Below, piece after piece: positions 1 through 8,945 of a stretch of 64,000 nucleotides of DNA (position 1 is the first letter of the stretch; every line of letters begins with the position of its first letter). The position numbers and the translations under genes are program-made. Source of the DNA: Micromonospora humi (GTDB lineage: Bacteria; Actinomycetota; Actinomycetes; Mycobacteriales; Micromonosporaceae); the NCBI RefSeq assembly GCF_900090105.1, contig NZ_FMDM01000008.1, positions 186,001-250,000 on the forward strand, in the 5' to 3' direction. The notes beneath the pieces are model-generated. The model saw only the letters and a program-made list of their open reading frames with translations, searched no databases and was not told the origin of the DNA.

Positions 1-2
1 AC

Positions 3-458
3 GGGCTGCGCCCGTGGGTGGGCGCGGTCCGCGACCGGTGGGACCTGCCGGAGACGGACCTGCGCGTGGTCGCGGACCACCTGCGCTCCGCGGTGGTCGT
101 GCTCTCCGACGGGGTACGCCCGGGCAACACCGGGCGGGGCTACGTGCTGCGCCGGCTGCTGCGCCGCGCGCTGACCGTGCTGTGGCGCGACGACCCGGCG
201 CGCAGCCTGGGCGAGCTGCCGCTCACCGGGTACGCGGACACGCTGCGCCGGTTCCGCCGGCCGGTCGACCCCGACCCGCTGCGGGAGCTGCTGTGCGACG
301 AGGAGCGCCGGTTCCGGGAGCTGCTGCGGCGCGGCCGGCCGCTGGTGGACCGGGTCCGCGCGCGGGGTCCGCTGACCGAACGCGACTACCACTGGCTGCA
401 CGACACCCACGGGTTGCCTCGCGAGCTGGTCGACGGCCTGCTCAGCGATGTCGGCTGA
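3..458 (+). CDS. Alanyl-tRNA synthetase-like protein, C-terminal part (cut by window edge)
   Basis: The reading frame is open from the first bases, so the start lies upstream. The visible 151 residues match the end of the class II AlaRS aminoacylation unit: a helix reading VADHLRSAVVVLSDGVRP, then GRGYVLRRLLRRAL, and a terminal LHDTHGLPRELV that corresponds to the DTYGFP element of true AlaRS. The protein stops directly after that element, where genuine AlaRS continues into the editing and C-Ala domains. It is therefore a short paralogue, not the housekeeping enzyme. Only 65 bases separate it from the AAA ATPase that follows on the same strand, so co-transcription is likely. Whether it still charges tRNA or acts on another carrier cannot be judged from this piece. 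Confidence 0.75.
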   Translation, partial: GLRPWVGAVRDRWDLPETDLRVVADHLRSAVVVLSDGVRPGNTGRGYVLRRLLRRALTVLWRDDPARSLGELPLTGYADTLRRFRRPVDPDPLRELLCDEERRFRELLRRGRPLVDRVRARGPLTERDYHWLHDTHGLPRELVDGLLSDVG

Positions 459-523
459 GGTGGCCGGTCGGCCCGGCGGGTGCCAGACTCGTCCTCACAC
501 GTCGCCGCGAGGGAAGAGGACCC

Positions 524-1996
524 ATGACCGGGTACGAGGTGCGGCCGGACGAGGAGACGGTGCCGCTGCTCGGCGCCGAGGTGCGCATCACCGACCCGGC
601 CGGGCTGCTCGCCGCCGCCGCAGACGGGCCGGTCGAGCTGCTGGCCGGCGCGAGCTTCCCCGCCCCGGTGCGGGAGGTCCGCTGCACCGTGCGCACCGAC
701 ACCGCCGGCGGTCGGCAGGTGCACCGCTTCGAGGCGTACCTGCGGATGGAGGCCGCGCCGGCCGGCCTGCTCGCTCTCGGGCTGGCCGGGCCGGTCGGCC
801 TGCTGCTCGCCGAGCGGTTGGCCGCGCGCGCCGGCGACGGCCCGGCCGCCGCCGCGGTGGGCCGGGCCGCCGCCGAGGCGTCCCGCCGGCTGGGGCTGCG
901 ACCCGCCGGGACCGCCCTGGCCGCGCCGCCGCGCGACCCGGCCGGCCGGGCGGTGCTGGCCGCCGCCGAGGCCGCCGGCGTGCGACCCCGCGTGGAGCAG
1001 GAGAACGGCTCGGTACGCATCCGCGCCGACGTGCCGAGCGCCGAGGTGGGACCGGAGCACCTGCGGGCCGTGCTCGGCCTGCTGCTCCAGGCGGTACGTG
1101 AACTCGCCGGCGACAGCGTCGAGCCGACCGTGCTGCGCGGACGCACGTACCTGGTGGGGCGGCGACCGGTAGCGGTGGCCGCGCCGCGCAGCGAGACGGT
1201 GACCCTCGACCAGGTCGGCGGCCTGGCCGACGTGGTCGCCCGGTTCCGCGAGGTGGCGGTGTCGTTCCGGCACCCGCAGGCGATGGCCCGCTGGGGCGCG
1301 CGCCGGCCGCAGGGCATCCTGATGTACGGCCCGCCGGGCACCGGCAAGACCATGCTGGCCCGGGCGCTCGCCAACGAGGTCGGCGCGGACTTCGTGGAGA
1401 TCCGCACGCCGGAGATCCTGGACAAGTATCTCGGCGGTTCCGAGCGCAACATCAAGCGCATCTTCCGTGACGCCCGCCGCTACCGCCGGCCCACCGTGAT
1501 GCTCTTCGACGAGTTCGACTCGATCATCAGCTACGCCGGGGCCGGCGGCGACGCGGCCAGCCAGGCGGTCAACGCCGTCGCCGGCATCTTCAAGCAGGAG
1601 ATGAACACGCTGTTCGAGGAGAACCCCGACGTCATCGTGGTCGCCACCACCAACTTCCCGCAGCGCGTCGACGCCTCGCTGATCCGCTCCGGCCGCTTCG
1701 ACCTGAAGATCGCCATCCCGGCGCCGGACGACACCGGCCGCGCGGAGATCCTCGGCAAGATGATCCGGGAGCTGATCGACCGGCACGAGCGCACCGGTTT
1801 CCGGATGTTCGCCGACGACGTGGACCCGGCCGCCCTGGCCGCCGACACCGCCGGGCTCACCGGCGCCGACCTGCGCGAGGCGCTGCGCCGGGTGCAACTC
1901 GCCAAGGCGCTGCGGGAAGCTGCGGAGGGTGCGCCGCCGGCCCCGATCGGCCAGGATGACCTGCGGGAGGCCGTCGCCGGGTTGCGCCGCGGCTGA
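524..1996 (+). CDS. Classic AAA-family ATPase (unfoldase/remodeller type)
   Basis: A 490-residue protein. ATG 524 was chosen because GGGAAGAGGA lies just upstream. The N-terminal ~220 residues are Ala/Gly-rich and match no family I recognise. They are followed by a single AAA module with Walker A GPPGTGKT (Lys275), Walker B VMLFDEFD (Asp329, Glu330), the sensor-1 stretch VVATTNFP and the arginine-finger motif LIRSGRFD. The C-terminus is the usual AAA helical lid (GLTGADLREALRR). The fold is that of p97/katanin/proteasomal ATPases, which act as hexamers on protein substrates, but nothing shows the substrate. It sits between the AlaRS-like gene and an acyl-CoA dehydrogenase on the same strand. 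Confidence 0.85.
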   Translation: MTGYEVRPDEETVPLLGAEVRITDPAGLLAAAADGPVELLAGASFPAPVREVRCTVRTDTAGGRQVHRFEAYLRMEAAPAGLLALGLAGPVGLLLAERLAARAGDGPAAAAVGRAAAEASRRLGLRPAGTALAAPPRDPAGRAVLAAAEAAGVRPRVEQENGSVRIRADVPSAEVGPEHLRAVLGLLLQAVRELAGDSVEPTVLRGRTYLVGRRPVAVAAPRSETVTLDQVGGLADVVARFREVAVSFRHPQAMARWGARRPQGILMYGPPGTGKTMLARALANEVGADFVEIRTPEILDKYLGGSERNIKRIFRDARRYRRPTVMLFDEFDSIISYAGAGGDAASQAVNAVAGIFKQEMNTLFEENPDVIVVATTNFPQRVDASLIRSGRFDLKIAIPAPDDTGRAEILGKMIRELIDRHERTGFRMFADDVDPAALAADTAGLTGADLREALRRVQLAKALREAAEGAPPAPIGQDDLREAVAGLRRG

Positions 1997-2012
1997 GGGG
2001 AAGGGGCCCGCG

Positions 2013-3824
2013 TTGTCGTCGTCCGAGCTGTTGCTGTCCCGCCGTGACCTGGCGTTCCTGCTGCACGACTGGCTGGACGTGACCCGGTTGACCGAGCGGC
2101 CCCGCTACGCCGAGCACTCCCGCGAGACGTTCGACGCGGTGCTCGACCTCGCCGCGCGGGTCGCCGCCGAGCGCTTCGCCCCGCACAACCGGGCCGCCGA
2201 CACGAGCGAACCCACCGTCGACAGTGGCCGCGTACGCACCATTCCGCAGGTCAAGGCCGCGCTGGACGCGTTCGCCGACACCGGGTTGTTCGCCGCCACG
2301 CTCGACGAGTCGGTCGGCGGCATGCAGCTCCCGCACGCGGTGGCCGCCGCCGCGTTCGCCTGGTTCCAGGCCGCCAACGTGGGCACCTCCGCGTACCCGT
2401 TCCTCACCCTCGGCAACGCCAACCTGCTGCTCGCCCACGGCAGCCCCGAGCAGGTCGACACCTGGGTGCGCCCGATGGTGGAGGGCCGGTTCTTCGGCAC
2501 CATGTGCCTGTCCGAGCCGCAGGCCGGCAGCTCCCTGGCCGACCTGACCACCCGCGCCGAGCCGCAGGACGACGGCACCTACCGGATCACCGGCACCAAG
2601 ATGTGGATCTCCGCGGGCGACCACGAGCTGGCCGAGAACATCGTGCACCTGGTCCTCGCCCGCATCCCCGGCGGACCGCCCGGCGTGCAGGGCCTGTCCC
2701 TGTTCGTCGTGCCGAAGGTGCTGCTCGACGACGACGGCGCGCTGGGCCCGCGCAACGACGTGGTGCTGGTCGGGCTCAACCACAAGCTCGGCTACCGGGG
2801 CGCCACCAACACCCTGCTCAACTTCGGCGAGGGCGTGCACCGCCCGTACGGGCGGGCCGGCGCGGTCGGGTATCTCGTCGGGCAGCCGCACCGGGGGCTG
2901 GCGCTGATGTTCCACATGATGAACGAGGCGCGCATCGGCATCGGCGCCGGCGCCACCGCGCTCGGCTACACCGGCTACCTGAAGTCCGTCGCGTACGCCC
3001 GGCAGCGCCCGCAGGGCCGCCCGGTCACCGACAAGGACCCCACCACGCCGCAGGTGCCGATCGTCGCCCACCCCGACGTACGCCGGATGCTGCTGGCCCA
3101 GAAGAGCTACGTGGAGGGTGCGCTCGCGCTGGTGCTCTACTGCGGACGGCTGCTCGACGAGGAGAAGACCGCACCCGCCGAGGCCGACCGGGAGCGGGCG
3201 CACCTGCTGCTGGAGCTGCTCACCCCGATCGCCAAGAGCTGGCCGTCGCAGTGGTGCCTGGCCGCCAACGACCTGGCCATCCAGGTGCACGGCGGCTACG
3301 GCTACACCCGCGACTACGACGTGGAGCAGCACTGGCGCGACAACCGGCTCAACGCCATCCACGAGGGCACCCACGGCATCCAGGCGCTCGACCTGCTCGG
3401 CCGCAAGGTCACCATGCGCGACGGCGCGGCGCTAGAGCTGCTGCTGGAGGCGATGCGCGCGACCGTGGACCGGGCCTGGAAGGCGGACGGGTTCGCCGCC
3501 GACCTGGCCGGGCGGTTGGGGACGGCGGTGGACCGGATCGCGGTGGTGACCCGGCGGTTGTGGGCGACCGGCGACCCGGAGCTGGCGCTGGCGAACGCCT
3601 CGGTCTACCTGGAGGCGGTCGGGCACGTGGTCATCGCGTGGCTGTGGCTGGAACAGGTGCTGGCGGTGGACGCGTCGAAGTCGCCGGCGGACGAGTTCTC
3701 CGCCGGGAAGCGGGCGGCGGCGCGCTACTTCTACCGGTGGGAGCTGCCCAAGGTGGGTCCGCAGTTCGACCTGCTGGAGAGCCTGGACCGCACCACGTTG
3801 GACATGCGGGAGAGCTGGTTCTGA
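2013..3824 (+). CDS. Acyl-CoA dehydrogenase, FadE5/DmdC-like large type
   Basis: About 603 residues, the size of the FadE5/DmdC subgroup rather than the ~380 of ordinary acyl-CoA dehydrogenases. TTG 2013 is preferred because GAGGGGAAGG lies about 9 bases upstream; it is 16 bases after the AAA ATPase stop. The FAD/substrate-binding signature MCLSEPQAGSSLADLTTRAE and the later IQVHGGYGYTRDYDVEQHW are both present. The family's catalytic base is expected at Glu451 in HEGTHGIQALDLLGRK. The C-terminal ~130 residues are the extra domain of the large type. It should oxidise an acyl-CoA to the 2-enoyl-CoA with FAD, passing electrons to ETF. The chain length cannot be read from sequence. Confidence 0.9.
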   Translation: MSSSELLLSRRDLAFLLHDWLDVTRLTERPRYAEHSRETFDAVLDLAARVAAERFAPHNRAADTSEPTVDSGRVRTIPQVKAALDAFADTGLFAATLDESVGGMQLPHAVAAAAFAWFQAANVGTSAYPFLTLGNANLLLAHGSPEQVDTWVRPMVEGRFFGTMCLSEPQAGSSLADLTTRAEPQDDGTYRITGTKMWISAGDHELAENIVHLVLARIPGGPPGVQGLSLFVVPKVLLDDDGALGPRNDVVLVGLNHKLGYRGATNTLLNFGEGVHRPYGRAGAVGYLVGQPHRGLALMFHMMNEARIGIGAGATALGYTGYLKSVAYARQRPQGRPVTDKDPTTPQVPIVAHPDVRRMLLAQKSYVEGALALVLYCGRLLDEEKTAPAEADRERAHLLLELLTPIAKSWPSQWCLAANDLAIQVHGGYGYTRDYDVEQHWRDNRLNAIHEGTHGIQALDLLGRKVTMRDGAALELLLEAMRATVDRAWKADGFAADLAGRLGTAVDRIAVVTRRLWATGDPELALANASVYLEAVGHVVIAWLWLEQVLAVDASKSPADEFSAGKRAAARYFYRWELPKVGPQFDLLESLDRTTLDMRESWF

Positions 3825-3858
3825 CCGCCTGGTGCGGGCCGCGGCGGTCTCCAGGGGT

Positions 3859-4341
3859 TCACACTTCGCCTGGTGTCGTGAGGTCGCCGACCGCGTCGGC
3901 GTAGAAGGTGTCGCCGAGGTGGAAGGCGACCTGGCGCAGCGTCCAGGCGCCGCCTTCGACCCGGTCGAGGCGCTCGTCGTCGAGCGCGCGGAGGCGCAGC
4001 GACCAGATCTGCGCCAACCTGGTCAGCCGACTGCGGGCTTCGTCCAGGTCCTCGGGAGTGAAGGGAGCCAGGTCGGCCGGGGTGGTGATGGCGGAGGCGT
4101 GCCAGTGGTCGGGCAGGGGAGATCGCCCGGCAAGGCGCGCCTCGAGTTCGGCGAGGTGGTCCACGAGGTGGTCGGCGAGCCGGCGGAGCGCCTTGTGCGG
4201 GGTGTAGACCCGGTCCCCGGCGGCGCGGGCCTGCCCGTCCCACGCCGGCCAGGTCTCCGCCAGCCGTAGGGCGTGTGCGACGGCGTCCTCGACGACCCGT
4301 GCGGGGTCGCGGTCATCGGTGATGGGAGTGTCGTCGCTCAT
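3859..4341 (-). CDS. DinB/mycothiol-dependent isomerase-like four-helix protein
   Basis: A 160-residue protein read leftward. Its ATG (4339-4341) precedes MSDDTPITDDRD. The core shows the DinB/MDMPI-N pattern: a helix with ADHLVDHLAELEARL and a late helix TLRQVAFHLGDTFY, whose histidines would be metal ligands in this superfamily. Members are small cytoplasmic bundles, often thiol transferases using mycothiol or bacillithiol. No substrate is evident. It ends head-to-head with the acyl-CoA dehydrogenase, 34 bases away, so it is a separate unit. Confidence 0.65.
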   Translation of the reverse strand: MSDDTPITDDRDPARVVEDAVAHALRLAETWPAWDGQARAAGDRVYTPHKALRRLADHLVDHLAELEARLAGRSPLPDHWHASAITTPADLAPFTPEDLDEARSRLTRLAQIWSLRLRALDDERLDRVEGGAWTLRQVAFHLGDTFYADAVGDLTTPGEV

Positions 4342-4491
4342 CCTGTCCGTTCCTCTCACAGCGGTCCGAGTCCCCGATCGTAGGGCTGGGATGGTTCGGC
4401 CAGGACCGAACTGTGGAGCTCGGGCTGCGTGGGGTTCCCCGCTTCGAATGCGAGGCTGAACGCATGACTGAACACGTCGGGTGACGCCCGG

Positions 4492-5415
4492 ATGAGCTTG
4501 GTGTCCGCGTTCGTACCGATCTGGGCCCTCACCGCGGTCGGCTGGGCGGCCTGTCGACGGGGCCTGCTGGGCGAGGCGGCGGCGTCGGTGCTCGGCCGGT
4601 TCGTGTTCCAGCTCGCGATGCCGGCCGCGCTGTTCCTGGCCCTGGCCCGGATGCCGCTGTCCGGGATCGCCGGCCGCTCGCTGCTCACCTTCGGGGTGAG
4701 CACCGTCGCGGTCGTCGGGTTCGGGTGGGCCGGCGCGAGCCGGCTGTTCGGTCGCGGGCCCGGCGAACGGCCGATCTGGGGCATGGCCGCCGGGTACGTG
4801 AACTCGGCGAACCTCGGCATCCCGATCGCGACGCAGGTCCTCGGCGACGTGTCGTTCCTGGCGGTGGTGGTGCTGCTGCAGGTGCTGGTGGTGGCGCCCG
4901 TGATCGTGGTCGCCCTGGACCGGCGCAGCGACCCGGCCGGGCGGGTCCGGGTCCGCCGGGTCGCCTCGCTGCCGGTACGCAACCCGGTGATCCTGGCGTC
5001 GCTGCTCGGTGTCGCGTCCTCGGCCGCCGGCCTGCGCCTGCCGTCGGTGGCCGAAGCGCCGCTGACGCTGCTGGCCGGCGCGGCGGCGCCGGCCGCCCTG
5101 GTCGCGCTCGGCGCGTCGCTGCACCGCACGGCACCGTCGCCTGCCGAGCCGACCGGGCCGGCCGAGCTGGTCGTGATCAGCGCGCTGAAGCTGGTCGCGC
5201 AGCCGGTCGTCGCGTACGCGGCCGGGCTGGCCCTGCACCTGTCCGCGTCGCAGTTGCTCGCCGTGGTGGTGTGCGCGGGCCTGCCGACGGCGCAGAACAC
5301 GTTCATCTTCGCCCAGGAGTACGGCGTCGGCGAGGCGGTGGCCAACCGGGCGGTGGTGGTGACCACCACGCTGTCGCTGGCCACCCTGGCCGCGGCGGCG
5401 GCGTTGCTCGGGTAG
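4492..5415 (+). CDS. AEC-family (auxin efflux carrier-like) membrane transporter
   Basis: A 307-residue, strongly hydrophobic protein with about ten membrane segments. Its length and pattern fit the AEC/membrane transport family (VSAFVPIWALTAVGWAACRR at the start, GYVNSANLGIPIATQVLGD in the first half, VVCAGLPTAQNTFIFAQEYG near the end). The paired Asn-containing crossover segments NSANLG and PTAQNTF are the conserved features of the fold. Bacterial members carry malate, malonate or other small anions, so an organic acid is a reasonable but unproven substrate. It stands alone, 150 bases after the divergent DinB-like gene. Confidence 0.8.
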   Translation: MSLVSAFVPIWALTAVGWAACRRGLLGEAAASVLGRFVFQLAMPAALFLALARMPLSGIAGRSLLTFGVSTVAVVGFGWAGASRLFGRGPGERPIWGMAAGYVNSANLGIPIATQVLGDVSFLAVVVLLQVLVVAPVIVVALDRRSDPAGRVRVRRVASLPVRNPVILASLLGVASSAAGLRLPSVAEAPLTLLAGAAAPAALVALGASLHRTAPSPAEPTGPAELVVISALKLVAQPVVAYAAGLALHLSASQLLAVVVCAGLPTAQNTFIFAQEYGVGEAVANRAVVVTTTLSLATLAAAAALLG

Positions 5416-5453
5416 GGCTCGTACCCGGTGTCCGTCGACGCGTCCGGGCTACG

Positions 5454-6347
5454 ATGACCCGGGTGGCGACGGACAAGTGGGCACAGTGGCTCCTGACCCG
5501 CCGGGACGGTGACAGCGCGAGCCTGCGCGCCCGCAACGCCCGGGACGTGGCGGCGTTCCGGGACGGCGTCCTCGACGGCGCCGACCTGGCGGCCGACGAC
5601 GTGGTCCTCGACGTCGGCTGCGGGACCGGACTGATCGGGTTCGGCGCGTTGGCTCGGCTCGGCCCGGAGGGTCACGTCATCTTCACCGACGTCTCACCGG
5701 ACGTGCTGGACGAGTGCCGGCGCACCGCCGGTGGTGACCAGCGGTGCAGCTTCGTGGTCGCGTCCGCCGATGACCTCACCGGAGTCGCCGACGCCTCCGT
5801 CGACGTGGTGACCACCCGGTCGGTGCTCATCTACTCCGATCGCAAGCAGGCCGCCTTCGCGGAGTTCCTCCGGGTCCTGCGGCCGGGCGGCCGGATCTCC
5901 CTGTTCGAGCCCGTCAACCGCTTCGCGGCGCGGCACCGGCCCGACGACCTGTTCGGCATCGGCGACGCGCCCGTGAACGACCTGATCGCCAAGGTCAACG
6001 AGGTCTACCGGGTCACCACCGGGGAGACCACGCGACCGATGACGGACTTCGACGAGCGTGACCTCGTGGACTGGGCGGTGGCCGCCGGCTTCGAAGCGGT
6101 GGAACTGGACTACCGCGCCCGGGTCGACGGGCCCGCCGACCCGCTCGACGACTGGGAGGCACTCAAGCGGGTGGCACCCAACCCCCTGGTACCCACGTAC
6201 GGTGAGGCGATCGCCGCCACCCTGACCGACGGCGAACGCGAGCGTCTCGACACGTACATGACCGCGGTGGTCGCGGCCGGCACGCCGACGCGGCGGACGA
6301 CGGCCACGGCGTTCCTTCGCGCCCGGCGTCCGCACGGAAGTCGCTGA
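5454..6347 (+). CDS. Class I SAM-dependent methyltransferase (UbiE-like)
   Basis: 297 residues from ATG 5454 (an in-frame GTG at 5463 is the alternative). The SAM-binding glycine loop is VLDVGCGTGLIGFGAL, followed by acidic IFTDVSPDVLDEC and the post-I motif region DVVTTRSVLIYSDRKQ. RVLRPGGRISLFEPV is motif III. The C-terminal third (FDERDLVDWAVAAGFEAVEL) is the usual substrate-side extension. Arsenite/UbiE-like methyltransferases look like this, but the Cys motifs of ArsM are absent. It follows the AEC transporter by 38 bases. Confidence 0.75.
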   Translation: MTRVATDKWAQWLLTRRDGDSASLRARNARDVAAFRDGVLDGADLAADDVVLDVGCGTGLIGFGALARLGPEGHVIFTDVSPDVLDECRRTAGGDQRCSFVVASADDLTGVADASVDVVTTRSVLIYSDRKQAAFAEFLRVLRPGGRISLFEPVNRFAARHRPDDLFGIGDAPVNDLIAKVNEVYRVTTGETTRPMTDFDERDLVDWAVAAGFEAVELDYRARVDGPADPLDDWEALKRVAPNPLVPTYGEAIAATLTDGERERLDTYMTAVVAAGTPTRRTTATAFLRARRPHGSR

Positions 6348-6454
6348 ACCGGGCTGGCAGGCAATACTCTTGACCATGAGCACGGATCCGCCAGCACGTC
6401 GAACGCTCGGGCTCGACCGGTCCGCGCTCGCTGCTCGACTCGAGAGGCACACCT

Positions 6455-7018
6455 ATGCCCGGTACGACCGCACCCGTCACGTACCTCATCGTGGACGGGG
6501 AGAACATCGATGCCACTCTCGGCAACAGTGTTCTGGAGCGCCGGCCGGCCCCTGCCGAGCGCCCCCGGTGGGAGCGTCTGCGGGACTTCGCTCGGGACAC
6601 CTGGCAGCAGCCGGTGAAGGCGCTGTTCTTCCTCAACGCCTCGGGCGGCGGTCTGCCGATGCCCTTCGTCCGGGCGCTCCTGAGCATGGAGTACCGGCCC
6701 ATTCCGCTCGCCGGGTCATCGGATCAGAAGGTGGTGGACATCGGCATCCAGCGGACGTTGGAGGCCATCGCCCGGCGCCCCGGCAACGTGATGCTCGCCA
6801 GCCACGACGGCGACTTCCTGCCGCACATCGAGGAACTCCTCCAAGGTGATCATCAGGTAGCGATCGTCGGGTTCAAGGAGTTCCTCAACGCCGGCTTCGC
6901 CGAGCTGCCGGGCCTGCACGTGTTCGACATCGAGGAGGACGCGGACTGCTTCACCAATGTCCTTCCTCGGGTGCGCATCATCGACCTCGACAGCTTCGAC
7001 CCGGAGTGCTTCCTGTAG
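6455..7018 (+). CDS. NYN-domain (PIN-like) putative ribonuclease
   Basis: 187 residues. The fold of NYN/LabA-like PIN-type nucleases is shown by the early acidic motif YLIVDGENID, the central GSSDQKVVDIGIQRTLEAI and the later NVMLASHDGDFLPHIEEL. These three carry the conserved Asp residues that bind the metal in this family. The last third (VFDIEEDADCF, DLDSFDPECFL) is acidic and less typical. Members cleave or process RNA. It is a single-gene unit; the next gene is convergent and ends 6 bases away. Confidence 0.75.
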   Translation: MPGTTAPVTYLIVDGENIDATLGNSVLERRPAPAERPRWERLRDFARDTWQQPVKALFFLNASGGGLPMPFVRALLSMEYRPIPLAGSSDQKVVDIGIQRTLEAIARRPGNVMLASHDGDFLPHIEELLQGDHQVAIVGFKEFLNAGFAELPGLHVFDIEEDADCFTNVLPRVRIIDLDSFDPECFL

Positions 7019-7024
7019 GCCGGC

Positions 7025-7351
7025 CTAGGCGCATGCCATGCAGAAGCGGGCGAACGGCCGGGCGGCGAGCCGTTCGTCGCCGATCGGCTGCCCGCACCGT
7101 TCGCAGAGGCCGTAGGTCGCCGCGTCCACCCGACGCAGCGCGTCGTCGACGTCGGCGATCCGCGCCCGCGCCCCGGCCAGCAGCGCGGTCAACTGGGCGC
7201 GTTCGAAGCCGATCGTGGCGCCCTCCGGGTCGTGCTCGTCGTCGGCGTTCGAATCCCGCGATGCCAGGAACAGCGCCTCCAGATCCTGGGCCAGCGTCGC
7301 CGCCTCAGCCTCCGCCCTCGCGCGCAGCCGCAGCAGTTCATCCCGGACCAC
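7025..7351 (-). CDS. DksA/TraR-family C4 zinc-finger protein
   Basis: 108 residues. The first ~75 form a Leu/Ala/Arg helical hairpin (ELLRLRARAEAEAATLAQDL). The end carries the zinc finger CERCGQPIGDERL...FARFCMACA, with four cysteines in two CxxC pairs. This is the small actinobacterial DksA/TraR type, related to RNA-polymerase secondary-channel regulators. Binding to polymerase is known for the family and only inferred here. It is convergent with the NYN gene. Confidence 0.85.
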   Translation of the reverse strand: MVRDELLRLRARAEAEAATLAQDLEALFLASRDSNADDEHDPEGATIGFERAQLTALLAGARARIADVDDALRRVDAATYGLCERCGQPIGDERLAARPFARFCMACA

Positions 7352-7537
7352 ACGTGCAGCCTAACGGCCACCAGCGCACGGCGAGCCGTGGCCGTGCGAG
7401 GGTGGCGGCGGATCCGGGCCGGGCGCCGGCGGGGGCGGGTGTGCTCCACCGGCCGGATGCCGGGTTGGCTGCGGTGCGCGTGTCGCCGGCGGTAAACCCG
7501 GTGGTGTGGGTGCCGGGCCGCGCGTGAGGATGTGTCC

Positions 7538-8260
7538 ATGGCCACCGATGCGTTGCTCGTCCGGGCCCGCGAGGCCTGGCGCGAGCTGGCCGGTGTGTCG
7601 ATGGCCTTCCCGGCCGAGGGTGGCGTCGACGTGGAGGTCTCGGCCGGCTCGCTGCTCTGTCCGCCGGGCTGGGTCGGGATCGTCGCGCTGGGCGACGCCG
7701 CCGTCGTCACCGTACCGTCGGCCGGTGCGCTGGCGACGGTGCGTGCGGTGCTGCGGCGGCTGCCCGTCGCGGAGCTGACCGACGCCGGTCGGCTGCGCGC
7801 CCTTCTGCCGGTCACCGACGTGCTCGGCCCGGCGAGCCTGGCCTACCTCGACCGGAGCCACTTCCGGCCCGCGGCGTCCGACGACGTGCCTGTGGCTTCC
7901 GGGGAACCGGCCGACCTCGCCGCGCTGCTCGCCTCCGTCCCGCCGGGCGACGCCGACGAGTGCGGGCTGACCGACATCACCTCCCGGGCGTTCGTCGCGC
8001 GCCGCGCGGGCGAGGTGCTCGCGGCGGCCGGCTACCGACACTGGCCGGGGCGGGTCGCACACCTGAGCGTGCTCACCGGGACGGGACACCGTGGGCGCGG
8101 GCTGGCGCGTGCCGTGGCGTCGGCGGCGGTTGCGGACGCGTTGACGAACCAGTTGCTGCCGCAGTGGCGGGCTCGGCCGGAACCGTCGCGCCGGGTGGCG
8201 CGGGCCCTGGGCTTCCGCCGGCTCGGCGGTCAACTGAGCATCTCGCTCACGGGGGAGTGA
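7538..8260 (+). CDS. GNAT-family N-acetyltransferase
   Basis: 240 residues from ATG 7538, seven bases after GAGGA; a GTG at 7532 is in frame. The second half has the acetyl-CoA-binding signature of GNAT enzymes: AHLSVLTGTGHRGRGLARAV, where the (Q/R)xxGxG/A loop is GHRGRG, and a following RRVARALGFRRLGG that ends the fold. The N-terminal half (LCPPGWVGIVALGDAAVVTV, DRSHFRP) is like the duplicated N-lobe of larger acetyltransferases. Substrate unknown. It is followed after 4 bases by the P-loop kinase gene, a probable two-gene operon. Confidence 0.75.
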   Translation: MATDALLVRAREAWRELAGVSMAFPAEGGVDVEVSAGSLLCPPGWVGIVALGDAAVVTVPSAGALATVRAVLRRLPVAELTDAGRLRALLPVTDVLGPASLAYLDRSHFRPAASDDVPVASGEPADLAALLASVPPGDADECGLTDITSRAFVARRAGEVLAAAGYRHWPGRVAHLSVLTGTGHRGRGLARAVASAAVADALTNQLLPQWRARPEPSRRVARALGFRRLGGQLSISLTGE

Positions 8261-8264
8261 CGGC

Positions 8265-8939
8265 ATGGCGTACGGCACCCGAGGCGATCTTCTCCGCCAT
8301 CTGGCCGAAGCGGTCGAGTCCGTGGCAGCCGGACACCCGACGCGGGTCGCCGTCGACGGGCCGCCCGCCGCCGGCAAGACCACGCTCGCCGACGAACTGG
8401 CCGTCGCCCTGCGCGCGCGGGGCCGGGACGTCATCCGCGCGACCGTCGACGACTTCCTCGTCCCCCGGGTGCGACGCTATCGGCGCGGCGAGTTCTCGGC
8501 CGACGGCTGCTATCTCGATGCCCACGACCACGCGGCGCTGAACCGGGTGCTGCTCGATCCGCTCGGCCCGGATGGAGACCGACGCTTCCAGCACGCGGTC
8601 TACGACCATGCCGCGGACACCGTGCTGTCCCCGCCGGTCCGGACCGCCCCGGTCGACGCGGTGCTGGTCTTCGACGGTGTCTTCCTGATGCGTCCGGAAC
8701 TGGTCGACCGGTGGGACCTGCGCGTGCTCGTGACGGTGGCGGTCGACCGGACCGTGGAACGTGCCGTGGTCCGCGAGCGTCGGGTGTCGTCGGGCACCGA
8801 GGTCGAGCGGCGCTGGCGGGAGCGTTACCTCCCCGCCCAGCAGCTCTACGCCGTCGCGGCCCGCCCGACCGAGCGCGCCGACGTCGTCGTGCGCAACGAC
8901 GAGCCGCAGCGGCCGGTCTGGACGACCCGAGGCCGCTGA
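8265..8939 (+). CDS. Uridine kinase-like P-loop phosphotransferase
   Basis: 224 residues. It has a Walker A GPPAAGKTT near residue 33, the RATVDDFLVPR segment matching the substrate-binding VDDFY region of uridine kinase, and a late DAVLVFDGVFLMRPELVD that resembles the Walker B-like beta strand of this family. The ERRWRERYLPAQQLY stretch is the LID-side helix. It is related to uridine/pantothenate kinases, but the nucleoside-specific residues cannot be verified by eye. Four bases separate it from the GNAT gene, so the two are likely translated from one message. Confidence 0.7.
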   Translation: MAYGTRGDLLRHLAEAVESVAAGHPTRVAVDGPPAAGKTTLADELAVALRARGRDVIRATVDDFLVPRVRRYRRGEFSADGCYLDAHDHAALNRVLLDPLGPDGDRRFQHAVYDHAADTVLSPPVRTAPVDAVLVFDGVFLMRPELVDRWDLRVLVTVAVDRTVERAVVRERRVSSGTEVERRWRERYLPAQQLYAVAARPTERADVVVRNDEPQRPVWTTRGR

Positions 8940-8945
8940 TCGCGG

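Noticed and set aside
386..1897. Long antisense frame across the AAA ATPase
   Set aside because: It has a shadow composition (His/Gly/Arg-rich, no motif) and covers the sense Walker motifs.
6370..6849. Upstream frame with MTMSTDPPARRTLGLDRSALAA preceding the NYN gene
   Set aside because: It overlaps the NYN gene in another frame and loses coding character beyond the NYN start; only the NYN frame shows conserved motifs.
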